DNA of 64,000 nt from positions 1 to 64,000 of the forward strand of contig JAJEHL010000041.1 in assembly GCA_022823725.1 (NCBI GenBank). Direction: 5' to 3'. The notes beneath the pieces were generated by a model. That model was not told where the DNA came from and searched no databases. It worked only from the letters and a program-made list of their open reading frames with translations. The DNA comes from Candidatus Latescibacterota bacterium. Lineage in GTDB: Bacteria; Latescibacterota; UBA2968. Numbering within the stretch: position 1 is the stretch's first letter; each line of letters opens with the position of its first letter. A program made the translations under genes and the position numbers. Shown piece after piece: positions 1 through 7,872 of this stretch.

Positions 1-185
1 TCGACATCAGCGCCGATACTTGGGGATTTACAACGACCTTGTCCTGATCATTTACATCTAAAAGATAATCTGCCCTATCTGCGATGGTATTGGGAGTTTT
101 TACACACTCTCGCGCCCAAAAAAATGAAGTCGCCGAAGGCAAGAATGCGTTCTTCGCGTGTCAATGTCAAATTTTCTAAAGTCAT
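1..185 (-). CDS. Partial gene of unknown function with apparent frameshift
   Basis: An ATG at 185-183 overlaps the stop of the upstream small gene by four bases (ATGA), the usual sign of translational coupling. Read in that frame the protein stops after about 36 codons near position 75. A second frame is open from about 157 to the window edge and reads sensibly (..IADRADYLLDVNDQDKVVV..). The two frames join cleanly if one base is removed from the run of seven A's (T's on the coding strand) at 118-124. The likely product is therefore one protein starting MTLENLTLTREER and running off the window. I recognise no family. The break may be a sequencing/assembly error, a real frameshift mutation, or slippage at the homopolymer; the sequence alone cannot tell. 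Confidence 0.45.
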
Positions 186-463
186 ATCGAGGTGGTTAGA
201 GAGCGATGGGTCATGCCTACGATTTCACCGGTGTGGTCATTGATTTCAACGATCTTAAACGAACGGTTCTTCCAGTCTTTTCCCCCGAGGTTGGCTGCAA
301 GGCTCCGCCGCTCCCAGGGGCGAGAGAAGCCTATGGTTATTTTCCAAGCATTTTCTGTTTCGTCGAATACAACCTCTTCAAGTCCTAAGTCCTGAACTTC
401 CTCGTCGGCAAATAGTTCAGTTATGTATTTGTTTGCCGCTCGTACGGCTTCTTTTACATTCAT
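182..463 (-). CDS. Small conserved-looking protein of unknown function (93 aa)
   Basis: A 93-residue acidic protein without signal peptide or membrane segment. An N-terminal helix (AVRAANKYITELFADEE) is followed by a beta-rich half with aromatic positions (WKITIGFSRPW, then FKIVEINDHTGEIVGM). This shape is typical of small cytosolic alpha/beta proteins often found as the first member of two-gene units, but I cannot name the family. A good ribosome site (GGAGG, about 6 bases before ATG) supports the start. The stop overlaps the next start by four bases, so the two are probably co-translated. Function unknown; a toxin-antitoxin-like or immunity role is only one guess from the two-gene layout. 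Confidence 0.65.
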   Translation of the reverse strand: MNVKEAVRAANKYITELFADEEVQDLGLEEVVFDETENAWKITIGFSRPWERRSLAANLGGKDWKNRSFKIVEINDHTGEIVGMTHRSLTTSI

Positions 464-565
464 TTATGCCTCCATTTCTACAGTCGTATCATTTTTTTAT
501 AGATTAAATTTTTTAAAAAGTAACCAATTCAGGCTGATAAGAAAAGCGTTTCTATTACAAAAAAA

Positions 566-1528
566 TTAAAAAAGTGAGAGTTGGACGGGGTCTTGTTCTG
601 GGGTGGGTTGTCTGGCAGGTATCTCATCGGGATAGCACACGGCTTTGAAGGGGCAGGTGGTACACAGGTGGGTATTTGTCGTCATTGGGAAGGTGTCTTG
701 CGAGGCGGTGTTTTGCTCGGGGTCGTCGAGGAGGGCGCGCATTTTCTGGACGCTCTCGGTGACAAATATACGGGTCTGGTCGAGGTCATCGGGAGAGATT
801 TCTAAGGTGCGTTCGGTGTTGGTTTGCAGGTAGATATCCTGGAGTTGCAGATCGGGCAATGCAACGTTCCACTGCGAGGTGGCATAGAGGGCGTACACAG
901 CGAGTTGGTGGTGGTCGGCCTGGCGTTCGCGTCCGGTTTTCCAGTCGAAGATATGGACAGATTGGTTGCGGCGAATTGCCACGTCGAGAACGACCCAGAT
1001 TTTTGTATTGGCAAGGGTAAAATCTGTGAGGTCTTCAATGGTGAGATAGTCTTCGGAGCGGGCAGATTGCAGGGTGGTGTAGGCTTTGGAGGCGAAAAAA
1101 GCTTTGAGACTGGTCGAGATGTGATCGGTAGAGTTGTTCTGATCGGTTTCGGTAAAGGGTTCGTTGTAATAGTGTTCAAACAAATTGGTGTATTGAGAGG
1201 CCGAATGGCGCCAGAGATGATCTTTGGATTCTTGCAGGCGTTGGCGGAATAAATTTTGCGCGTAGGTCTCAACGGCAAAGGGGAGAATATCGCGCCCCAA
1301 TTTTAGTGCATTGAGCGCGTTGCTGATGGCGTCGTGAACCACGGTACCGATGAGTTGCGGTACTGTGGTTATTTTTTTCAGGCGATAGAGCAGTCGGGTC
1401 TGTGCGTCTGCGTCTTTGTCCCAGCCACCCCAACTGCCGTAGTAGTTGAAGTAGTATTGTCGCCTGCACGATTCAAACATGCGATGGCGCGATGGCGACC
1501 AGGAAAATTCGTTTTGGAATTTGGACAT
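566..1528 (-). CDS. PD-(D/E)XK nuclease family protein, RecB/Cas4-like, probable Fe-S cluster
   Basis: About 320 residues. The N-terminus has the SPSRHRMFESCRRQYYF signature seen in AddB/RecB/Cas4-type nucleases, with one cysteine near residue 21. A GTVVHDAIS motif follows near 64 (catalytic-site histidine), then an aspartate in VVLDVAIR near 178, FDWKTG near 193 (the D-x-K core) and QLAVYALY about ten residues later. The C-terminus carries CTTCPFKAVC, so four cysteines could bind a [4Fe-4S] cluster as in AddB and Cas4. Role by family: DNA end processing or repair; no helicase or CRISPR genes lie nearby. It lies downstream of aroA in the same direction. The longest frame starts at TTG 1534 inside the aroA stop; ATG 1528 is the simpler start. 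Confidence 0.8.
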   Translation of the reverse strand: MSKFQNEFSWSPSRHRMFESCRRQYYFNYYGSWGGWDKDADAQTRLLYRLKKITTVPQLIGTVVHDAISNALNALKLGRDILPFAVETYAQNLFRQRLQESKDHLWRHSASQYTNLFEHYYNEPFTETDQNNSTDHISTSLKAFFASKAYTTLQSARSEDYLTIEDLTDFTLANTKIWVVLDVAIRRNQSVHIFDWKTGRERQADHHQLAVYALYATSQWNVALPDLQLQDIYLQTNTERTLEISPDDLDQTRIFVTESVQKMRALLDDPEQNTASQDTFPMTTNTHLCTTCPFKAVCYPDEIPARQPTPEQDPVQLSLF

Positions 1529-1530
1529 GT

Positions 1531-2805
1531 TCAATAAAGTGCGTTTAAGACGTCGAAATACGTGGGAAATGTTTTGTTGACGCAGTCGGGGTCGTTTATG
1601 ACAATGCCGGGGGTTTTCAGTCCGATCAGCGATAGGCTCATTGCCATGCGATGATCGTCGTACGTGTCGAGTGCCGCGGGTTGGATGTGGTCTGCGGGAT
1701 AGACTGTGAGGCCATCGGCGCGGGTATCAACGCGCACGCCGAGTTTGTTCAGTTCGGTTTTAAGTGCGGCGATGCGGTCGGTTTCATGGAGGCGGAGGAC
1801 GGCTACGTTGCGTACGCTGATTGGATCAGAGGCAAACGGGGCCAGGGCGCACAGGGTTGGCACGATGTCGGGCGTGGCGTTCATGTCGATGTCGAGGCCT
1901 GACAGGCGGCCTGTTCCACGCACTGCAATGCCTTCGGGGTCTTTGTCGATCTCACATCCCATTTTGGAGAGGATATCGACAAAGCCGATGTCGCCTTGAA
2001 TGGATTGCGCCGTTAAATTGGGTACGCGTACGCGACCACCTGTGAGTGCGGCTGCGGCAAAAAAATAAGAGGCATTGGACGCATCGGGTTCGATCTGGTA
2101 GGTGCGGGAATGATAGCGCTGGCCAGCGCGTATGGCGAAAGAGCGGTAATTATTATTGGTAACTTCAATGCCGAAGTCGCGCATGACGGCAATGGTGAGG
2201 TCGATATACGGTTTGGATACGAGGTCGCCTTTGACGTGGATTTCGACATCGGTTTGGGCGTAGGATGCCACCTGAAGCAGGGCCGTGAAATACTGGCTGC
2301 TTTTGCTGCCGTTCATGGTGGTGCGGCCGCCTTTGAGGCCAGAGGCGACGATGAGCGCGGGGGGGCATAGCCCGTCCTTGCCTTCGCAGCGCGCAGTTAC
2401 GCCGAGGGGGATGAGGCCGTCGAGGAGGTCCTGAATGGGGCGCTCGCGCATCCGTTCGACGCCGTCTATGGTATAGGTTCCGGTGCCCAGGCCGAGATAT
2501 GCCGCGAGAAAGCGCGCTGAGGTGCCCGAGTTGCCAATGTGGAGTTCTGCGCGGTCAGCGGGAATAAGTCCGCCTGTGCCATAGACGCGAAATGCGTTAT
2601 CTGACTTATCTACGCGAATGCCCAGATCGCGCAAGGCATTTGCCATATACCGCGTGTCATCGCTCATGAGTGCGTTGTTGAGGTGGCTGATACCGTCTGC
2701 GAGGGCGGCGATTAGCAAAACGCGGTTGGTGATGCTTTTAGAACCCGGAATCGCGACATCTGCATCGATTGGGGTTGTCATGGGTTGGATTTTAAGAGTT
2801 TTCAT
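1531..2805 (-). CDS. aroA: 3-phosphoshikimate 1-carboxyvinyltransferase (EPSP synthase)
   Basis: Catalyses transfer of enolpyruvate from PEP to shikimate-3-phosphate, the sixth step of the shikimate pathway, in the cytoplasm. At 424 residues it has the family length. Clear motifs: IPGSKSITNRVLL near the N-terminus (shikimate-phosphate binding), LHIGNSGTSARF near residue 90 (PEP-binding glycine-rich loop), RERPIQDLLDGL, and the C-terminal DDHRMAMSLSLIGL. The gene starts ATG at 2805 without an obvious Shine-Dalgarno sequence; a candidate -10 box sits only a few bases upstream, so the message may have almost no leader. Its stop overlaps the TTG of the nuclease frame downstream. No other shikimate gene is in the window. 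Confidence 0.97.
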   Translation of the reverse strand: MKTLKIQPMTTPIDADVAIPGSKSITNRVLLIAALADGISHLNNALMSDDTRYMANALRDLGIRVDKSDNAFRVYGTGGLIPADRAELHIGNSGTSARFLAAYLGLGTGTYTIDGVERMRERPIQDLLDGLIPLGVTARCEGKDGLCPPALIVASGLKGGRTTMNGSKSSQYFTALLQVASYAQTDVEIHVKGDLVSKPYIDLTIAVMRDFGIEVTNNNYRSFAIRAGQRYHSRTYQIEPDASNASYFFAAAALTGGRVRVPNLTAQSIQGDIGFVDILSKMGCEIDKDPEGIAVRGTGRLSGLDIDMNATPDIVPTLCALAPFASDPISVRNVAVLRLHETDRIAALKTELNKLGVRVDTRADGLTVYPADHIQPAALDTYDDHRMAMSLSLIGLKTPGIVINDPDCVNKTFPTYFDVLNALY

Positions 2806-2812
2806 AGGTATG

Positions 2813-2841
2813 AAAATAAATTAAAAATTAAAAATGAACAA
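2813..2841 (-). promoter_or_regulatory. Candidate promoter of aroA
   Basis: On the minus strand TTGTTC (2841-2836), 17 bases, TATTTT (2818-2813). Transcription would begin near 2806, next to the aroA ATG at 2805, implying a leaderless or near-leaderless message. The region is AT-rich, so chance matches are likely. Confidence 0.3.
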
Positions 2842-2914
2842 GGCACAATAGTTTTTCTGTGGGTGTTTTTTTGATGTCCTGTTTTAATGGCGTTACACCC
2901 TGCCATTCTGTCGC

Positions 2915-2943
2915 TTGATTTTTCCCTCGACCCGTTTTAGATT
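2915..2943 (+). promoter_or_regulatory. Candidate sigma-70 promoter of dnaE
   Basis: TTGATT (2915-2920), 17 bases, TAGATT (2938-2943). It would give a leader of roughly 95 bases before the dnaE ATG at 3046. Five of six and four of six consensus bases match. Confidence 0.45.
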
Positions 2944-3045
2944 AAAGAGCAGATTGTGATATTCTCTCCTAATTTTATTTCCTCTCTCCAATTCTTTTTT
3001 TCGAGATGCCCCTCCCCCAACATCTCCATTTACGGGAGCGTGTTG

Positions 3046-6000
3046 ATGAAATCCTCTGACTTTGTCCATTTGCACAGCCATACCATGTACAGCCTGCTCG
3101 ATGGCGCGTCGAGAATAGAAGATATTGCCCAGGTAGCCGCCGAATGGGGTATGCCTGCGGTTGCGATGACCGATCACGGCAATCTTTTTGGTGCCATTGA
3201 TTTTTATCGGGCGATGAAAGATGTGGACGTCAATCCGATTATTGGGTGCGAAGTTTATTGCGCGGTTGGGAGCCGGTTTGACAGAAAATCTGCGCCGGGT
3301 CTTCAGGGCAATTCGAACCATCTGGTTTTGCTGGTGAAAAATTATACGGGCTATAAAAATTTGATCAAGCTGGTATCTGCCGGGTATCTCGAGGGCTTTT
3401 ATTACAATCCGCGCATAGACAAAGATTTGTTGCGCCAGCATTCGGAAGGGCTGATTTGTCTGTCGGCGTGCATCGGGGGCGAGATCCCCTATTTGATCGA
3501 CCGCGAGGGATACAAAGCGGCACAAAAGGCTGTGGAGACCTATCTCGATATTTTTGGCGATGATTATTATCTGGAGATTCAGCGGCACGGCATTGATAAA
3601 GAAAAAAAGATCAATCCCGGATTGGTCAAGCTGCACGAGGAAATGGGCGTGCCTCTGGTGGCGACCAATGATTCGCATTTTACGCGGGCTGAAGACCACG
3701 AAGCGCATGCGGCTCTGGTTGCTATTCAGACGGGCAAGACATTGGACGATCCCAAGCGCATGTGTTATCCCGAAGGCGTGTATTTTAAGTCGGCAGAAGA
3801 GATGTACAAGCTATTTCAGGATATGCCGCACGTTTTGGAACCCACGCTCGAGATTGCCGAAAAATGCAATCTGGAGATTTCTTTTGACGAATACCGCGCA
3901 CCCGATTTTCCCTTGCCAGAGAAGTATGATGCGGCCAGCGATTATCTGGGTGATCTGGCGCGCGAGGGCATGGAAGCGCGGTGCAAGCAGGTGACCTCTG
4001 AGCATGAGGAACGCCTGAAGTTTGAGTTGGACGTGATCGATCAGACGGGATATCCGGGCTATTTTTTGATTTTGCACGATTTGATGCAGTTTTCCAATGC
4101 CTCTGGCATCCGCGCAGGTGCGCGCGGATCTGCGGTGAGCAGCCTGGTGGCTTATGCACTGGGCATAACGGCTGTGGATCCCATTGAATACGGGCTGGTG
4201 TTTGAGCGGTTTTTGAATCCCGAGCGGATTTCGCCGCCCGATATCGATCTCGATATCGCTGACCGCGACCGCGAGCAGGTCATCGATTACGTGGTGCAAA
4301 AATACGGGCGCGACAATGTGTGTCAGGTGATTACGTTTGGCACTATGGGCGCGAAGGGCGTGATCCGCGATGTGGGGCGGGTGTTGGATCGACCATTTGC
4401 AGATGTCGATAGAATTTCAAAACTGGTACCCGCAGAATTGAAGATGACGCTCAATAAAGCACTCGATCAGGTGCCCGAGTTGCGTCAGATTGCCGAAGAT
4501 GGCGACATGGGGCAAAAGATGATCGGCATTGGTAAGCAACTCGAAGGCCTGGCGCGCCATGCGTCGATTCACGCGGCTGCAGTGGTGATTACGCCCGAGC
4601 CTGTGACCGAGTTTATGCCTGTTTACAAAGCGCCCAAGGGCGGCGAGGTGATGACGCAGTACAATATGCACCATGTGGAAGACCTGGGCTTTTTGAAGAT
4701 GGATTTTTTGGGGCTTCGCAATCTGACGGTGATTGATGATGCCGTGAAGATGGTGAAGGAAAATTACGGCGTGGATGTGGATGTGGATAACTTACCTCTG
4801 GACGATAAGGAGACCTATCGCCTATTTGGTCGAGGCGATACGACCGGAGTGTTCCAATTTGAAAGTGGGGGGATGAAGGGGTATTTGCAACAACTGAAGC
4901 CGGATACGATTGGCGATATTATTGCGATGAATGCGCTTTATCGCCCGGGACCGATGCAGTATATCCCAAATTATATCGACCGCAAGCACGGACGGGAGGA
5001 AGTGACATATAACGACGAGAAGATGCGCCCAGCTCTGGAGGAGACGTACGGCATCATTACTTACCAGGAGCAGGTGCAGCGCCTGTGTCGTGATCTGGCT
5101 GGATTTACACTTGCCAAAGCCGATGGTATCCGCAAAGCCATGGGGAAAAAGTTGGCCGATGTGATGGAAAAGTATCGGCTCGAATTTTTAGAGAGTACCG
5201 TGGCCAATGGCGTTGAAAAAACAGTTGCACAACAGATATGGCGAGATATCGAGGTTTTCTCGGGCTATGGGTTCAACAAGGCGCACAGTGCGGGCTATTC
5301 GATGGTGGCTTACCAGTGTGCGTATCTCAAAGCACATTATCCCGCCGAATTTATGGCGGCGAATCTCAACAGTGAAATTGGCAATATAGAGCGTCTGGTC
5401 GTTCTGGTCGAAGAATGCCGCCGGATGGGTCTGGACGTATTGCCTCCGGATGTGAATGAAGGGCAGGTCGATTTTATGGCTGCCAAAAACGAGATTCGAA
5501 TGGGTATGGCTGCTATTCGCAATGTGGGACGCAGCGCGGTTCAAGCGATTGTAGCAGCGCGTGAAGATGGCCCTTTTGAGTCGCTATTTGATTTTTGCGA
5601 CCGCGTGGATTCTCAGGCTGTGAATCGGCGGTGTGTTGAAAGTCTGATTAAAGCCGGTGCTTACGATAGCGTGTCCGGGCATCGCGCGCAGTTGTTCGAA
5701 GCTGTAGATCGCGCATTGGAGATGGCGCAATCTGTACAGATGGATCGTGCCCGGGGGCAAATTTCCATGTTTGAAATGGTCGAGATGCAAACGCAGGTGG
5801 TGAACGACCAATCGCTACCCGAGGTTGAGGAATGGACTGAGCGAGAACGCCTCGCTTATGAAAAAGATATGCTGGGCTTTTATCTTTCGGGACATCCGCT
5901 GGAACGCTACAGAACCGATTTGTCGGAGATGGGTATGCGGTCGGTAAATGATCTGGCGGGATTGCCCGATGGTGCAGAAGTGCAGATTGGGGGCGTTTTA

Positions 6001-6546
6001 ACGGAAGTCAAACCGCATACGACGCGCGATGGTCGGCCTATGGCTTTTGGCACGCTGGAAGATTTGAGTGGCACGGTTGATCTGGTGGTGTTTTCCGATC
6101 ATTTTGAAAAATTGCGCGAGCAACTGCTGGCCGATGAAATGGTGGTTTTACAAGGTCGGTTTTCCGCACGCAATGGCCGGTCTTCGGTGCAGGTTGAAAA
6201 TGTGATGCCCATTGAGCAAGCGCGCGAGCAACTGGCCGATACCGTCAATGTGATGTTGCCGGGTGATTTCATACGGATGGAGCCACTCAAATTACTGCAT
6301 ACTCTGTGTCTGAAACATCCGGGCAACTGTCAGTTGCGATTACATCTGAAATTGGAGCGCGACCACTCCACCATCATCCTGTCCCGTCAGGTTCAGGTGT
6401 TGCCTTCCGATGTCTTGTTGCGAGAAATTGCCGAACTTACGGGTGGCGCCAATGCATGGGTATCAACCGAGGCGGGGCGCGCCCGACGCGCAGCGAGACG
6501 CCAATCCGATGAAATGGCCTTAGAAGGGGGACTTGTTACGGCGTGA
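3046..6546 (+). CDS. dnaE: DNA polymerase III alpha subunit
   Basis: Replicative DNA polymerase catalytic subunit of the C family, 1166 residues with the chosen start. Domains in order: N-terminal PHP domain (HLHSHTMYSLLDGA from residue 8), palm with the catalytic pair in PDIDLDIADRDRE near 399-401, finger region with YRPGPMQYIPNYI and YQEQVQRL, tandem helix-hairpin-helix around 820-880 (NKAHSAGYSMVAYQ precedes it), and an OB fold around 985-1060 (GVLTEVKPHTTRDGRPMAFG). The longest frame begins at 2956, but the extra 30 residues are unlike the family; ATG 3046 has GGGAG upstream and gives the usual M..DFVHLH start. The extreme C-terminus ends in an arginine-rich stretch. No 3'-5' exonuclease insert of PolC type. 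Confidence 0.97.
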   Translation: MKSSDFVHLHSHTMYSLLDGASRIEDIAQVAAEWGMPAVAMTDHGNLFGAIDFYRAMKDVDVNPIIGCEVYCAVGSRFDRKSAPGLQGNSNHLVLLVKNYTGYKNLIKLVSAGYLEGFYYNPRIDKDLLRQHSEGLICLSACIGGEIPYLIDREGYKAAQKAVETYLDIFGDDYYLEIQRHGIDKEKKINPGLVKLHEEMGVPLVATNDSHFTRAEDHEAHAALVAIQTGKTLDDPKRMCYPEGVYFKSAEEMYKLFQDMPHVLEPTLEIAEKCNLEISFDEYRAPDFPLPEKYDAASDYLGDLAREGMEARCKQVTSEHEERLKFELDVIDQTGYPGYFLILHDLMQFSNASGIRAGARGSAVSSLVAYALGITAVDPIEYGLVFERFLNPERISPPDIDLDIADRDREQVIDYVVQKYGRDNVCQVITFGTMGAKGVIRDVGRVLDRPFADVDRISKLVPAELKMTLNKALDQVPELRQIAEDGDMGQKMIGIGKQLEGLARHASIHAAAVVITPEPVTEFMPVYKAPKGGEVMTQYNMHHVEDLGFLKMDFLGLRNLTVIDDAVKMVKENYGVDVDVDNLPLDDKETYRLFGRGDTTGVFQFESGGMKGYLQQLKPDTIGDIIAMNALYRPGPMQYIPNYIDRKHGREEVTYNDEKMRPALEETYGIITYQEQVQRLCRDLAGFTLAKADGIRKAMGKKLADVMEKYRLEFLESTVANGVEKTVAQQIWRDIEVFSGYGFNKAHSAGYSMVAYQCAYLKAHYPAEFMAANLNSEIGNIERLVVLVEECRRMGLDVLPPDVNEGQVDFMAAKNEIRMGMAAIRNVGRSAVQAIVAAREDGPFESLFDFCDRVDSQAVNRRCVESLIKAGAYDSVSGHRAQLFEAVDRALEMAQSVQMDRARGQISMFEMVEMQTQVVNDQSLPEVEEWTERERLAYEKDMLGFYLSGHPLERYRTDLSEMGMRSVNDLAGLPDGAEVQIGGVLTEVKPHTTRDGRPMAFGTLEDLSGTVDLVVFSDHFEKLREQLLADEMVVLQGRFSARNGRSSVQVENVMPIEQAREQLADTVNVMLPGDFIRMEPLKLLHTLCLKHPGNCQLRLHLKLERDHSTIILSRQVQVLPSDVLLREIAELTGGANAWVSTEAGRARRAARRQSDEMALEGGLVTA

Positions 6547-6575
6547 TGAGAGAGAAAAAATTAATAAACAAAGAT

Positions 6576-6609
6576 AAAAGGCGAGAGGCCATCCGGCTTC
6601 TCGCCTTTT
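6576..6609. terminator. Strong bidirectional intrinsic terminator between dnaE and rodA
   Basis: A near-perfect hairpin: AAAAGGCGAGAGGCC, four-base loop, GGCTTCTCGCCTTTT, a 15-bp stem with one G-T pair. The A-run on the left and T-run on the right allow it to stop both the plus-strand dnaE transcript and the minus-strand rodA operon. Confidence 0.88.
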
Positions 6610-6627
6610 GCGTTTTACATCACACCC

Positions 6628-7848
6628 TTAATAATCCTCATACCTGTTGGCGTAAATGTTGAGTAACAGACCAACGAGGATCATATTTGTGATGAGAGTG
6701 GAACCTCCGTAGCTCAGGAAAGGCAATGGGAGACCCGTGACGGGCATGATGCCGATGGTCATTCCAATATTGACAAAAATGTGGAAGAGGAGAATGGTCG
6801 CCAGCCCGATAGCCGTCAAGCTGGAGAAGCGGTTTTTGGTCTGGACGGCAATGGACAAGGCACGCCATAAGATGAATATAAACAATACCAGGACAAAAAA
6901 GGCACCGATAAGCCCAAATTCTTCGCATATAACGGAAAAAATAAAGTCGGTGTGTTGTTCCGGTAAAAAGGCGAGTTTGGTTTGTGTGCCTTCTAAAAAT
7001 CCTTTGCCTGTGAGGCCGCCAGACCCAATGGCGATTTTGGACTGAATGACCTGATAGCCCGCGCCGAGCTTGTCCATATCGGGGTCGAGAAAGGTGAGGA
7101 TGCGGCGTTTTTGGTAGTCGTGGAGTTTGTTTTCCCACACATAGGGTGCGGCGATAGCAACCGTGAGATTGATCAATAGCAAGATGCTTGCGGTGAATAA
7201 ACGGGGGCGTTCATAGAAAAGGATCCCAATGAGCAGGAGCACCATCGCAACCAGCATCCAGGGATGAAAAGCACATATCAGGGTGAGGGCTGGAGAGATC
7301 AAAAAAAACAGATGTATGGGGCTGGCACCGGCCCAAAAGAACAGGGGCAGGATGAGGATGCTAAAAACCAGAGCGGTACCCAGGTCGGGTTGTTTAAAGA
7401 CGAGCAATATGGGCAAGAGAACGAGCAACAGAGGTGGGACAAAGGCACGTGCGCGGGTCAGGTCTCGGTTGGGATAGGCCAAAAAGCGCGCGAGTACCAG
7501 GACAGTCGTTATCTTGGTGAATTCAGAAGGTTGTATGTTAATGGGACCCATGTCGAACCAGCGCCGGTCCCCCAATTCGAGCACGAGTATCAAAAGAGTA
7601 ACTGTCAGGCCATAGAGGATATACGCAAAGGCGTAAAAAAGTTTGAGGGGAATGACCATGGTGATGACCATGGCAACAAATCCGAGTAAGGTCCAGATAA
7701 TTTGCTTTTCATAAATATTGCCGGCCAGGCCCAGATCCCAATTGTAGCTGGCACTGTATATGGTGGTAATGCCCACACCAATGCCCAGGCATATCGCCGT
7801 GAAGAGGCCGATGTCGAGGTCGCGTCGAACAAATAGAGAAAGATTCAC
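6628..7848 (-). CDS. rodA: Rod-shape peptidoglycan glycosyltransferase RodA (SEDS family)
   Basis: Polytopic inner-membrane SEDS glycosyltransferase that polymerises lipid II for lateral wall growth with its partner PBP2. 406 residues with about ten hydrophobic spans. Family landmarks: RRWFDMGPINIQPSEFTK near 95, KQPDLGTALVF in the middle (the catalytic aspartate region), a long periplasmic loop with YQVIQSKIAIGSGG and FLPEQHTDFIF, and the C-terminal GLPLPFLSYGGSTLI. Starts with GTG at 7848, preceded by GAGG at six bases. It is the last gene of the elongation operon, 24 bases after mrdA, and is followed by the strong terminator near 6600. Confidence 0.96.
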   Translation of the reverse strand: MNLSLFVRRDLDIGLFTAICLGIGVGITTIYSASYNWDLGLAGNIYEKQIIWTLLGFVAMVITMVIPLKLFYAFAYILYGLTVTLLILVLELGDRRWFDMGPINIQPSEFTKITTVLVLARFLAYPNRDLTRARAFVPPLLLVLLPILLVFKQPDLGTALVFSILILPLFFWAGASPIHLFFLISPALTLICAFHPWMLVAMVLLLIGILFYERPRLFTASILLLINLTVAIAAPYVWENKLHDYQKRRILTFLDPDMDKLGAGYQVIQSKIAIGSGGLTGKGFLEGTQTKLAFLPEQHTDFIFSVICEEFGLIGAFFVLVLFIFILWRALSIAVQTKNRFSSLTAIGLATILLFHIFVNIGMTIGIMPVTGLPLPFLSYGGSTLITNMILVGLLLNIYANRYEDY

Positions 7849-7872
7849 AACTGCCTCGAAAAATGTGAGAGG

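Noticed and set aside
2915-2928. TTGATTTTTCCCTC shared with 29961-29974
   Set aside because: Both copies lie upstream of plus-strand genes (dnaE, parE), but an exact 14-base match is expected by chance many times in a 64 kb window, and parE has a better promoter elsewhere.
2893-3708. 271-codon open frame on the minus strand
   Set aside because: Antisense to the dnaE N-terminal PHP domain.
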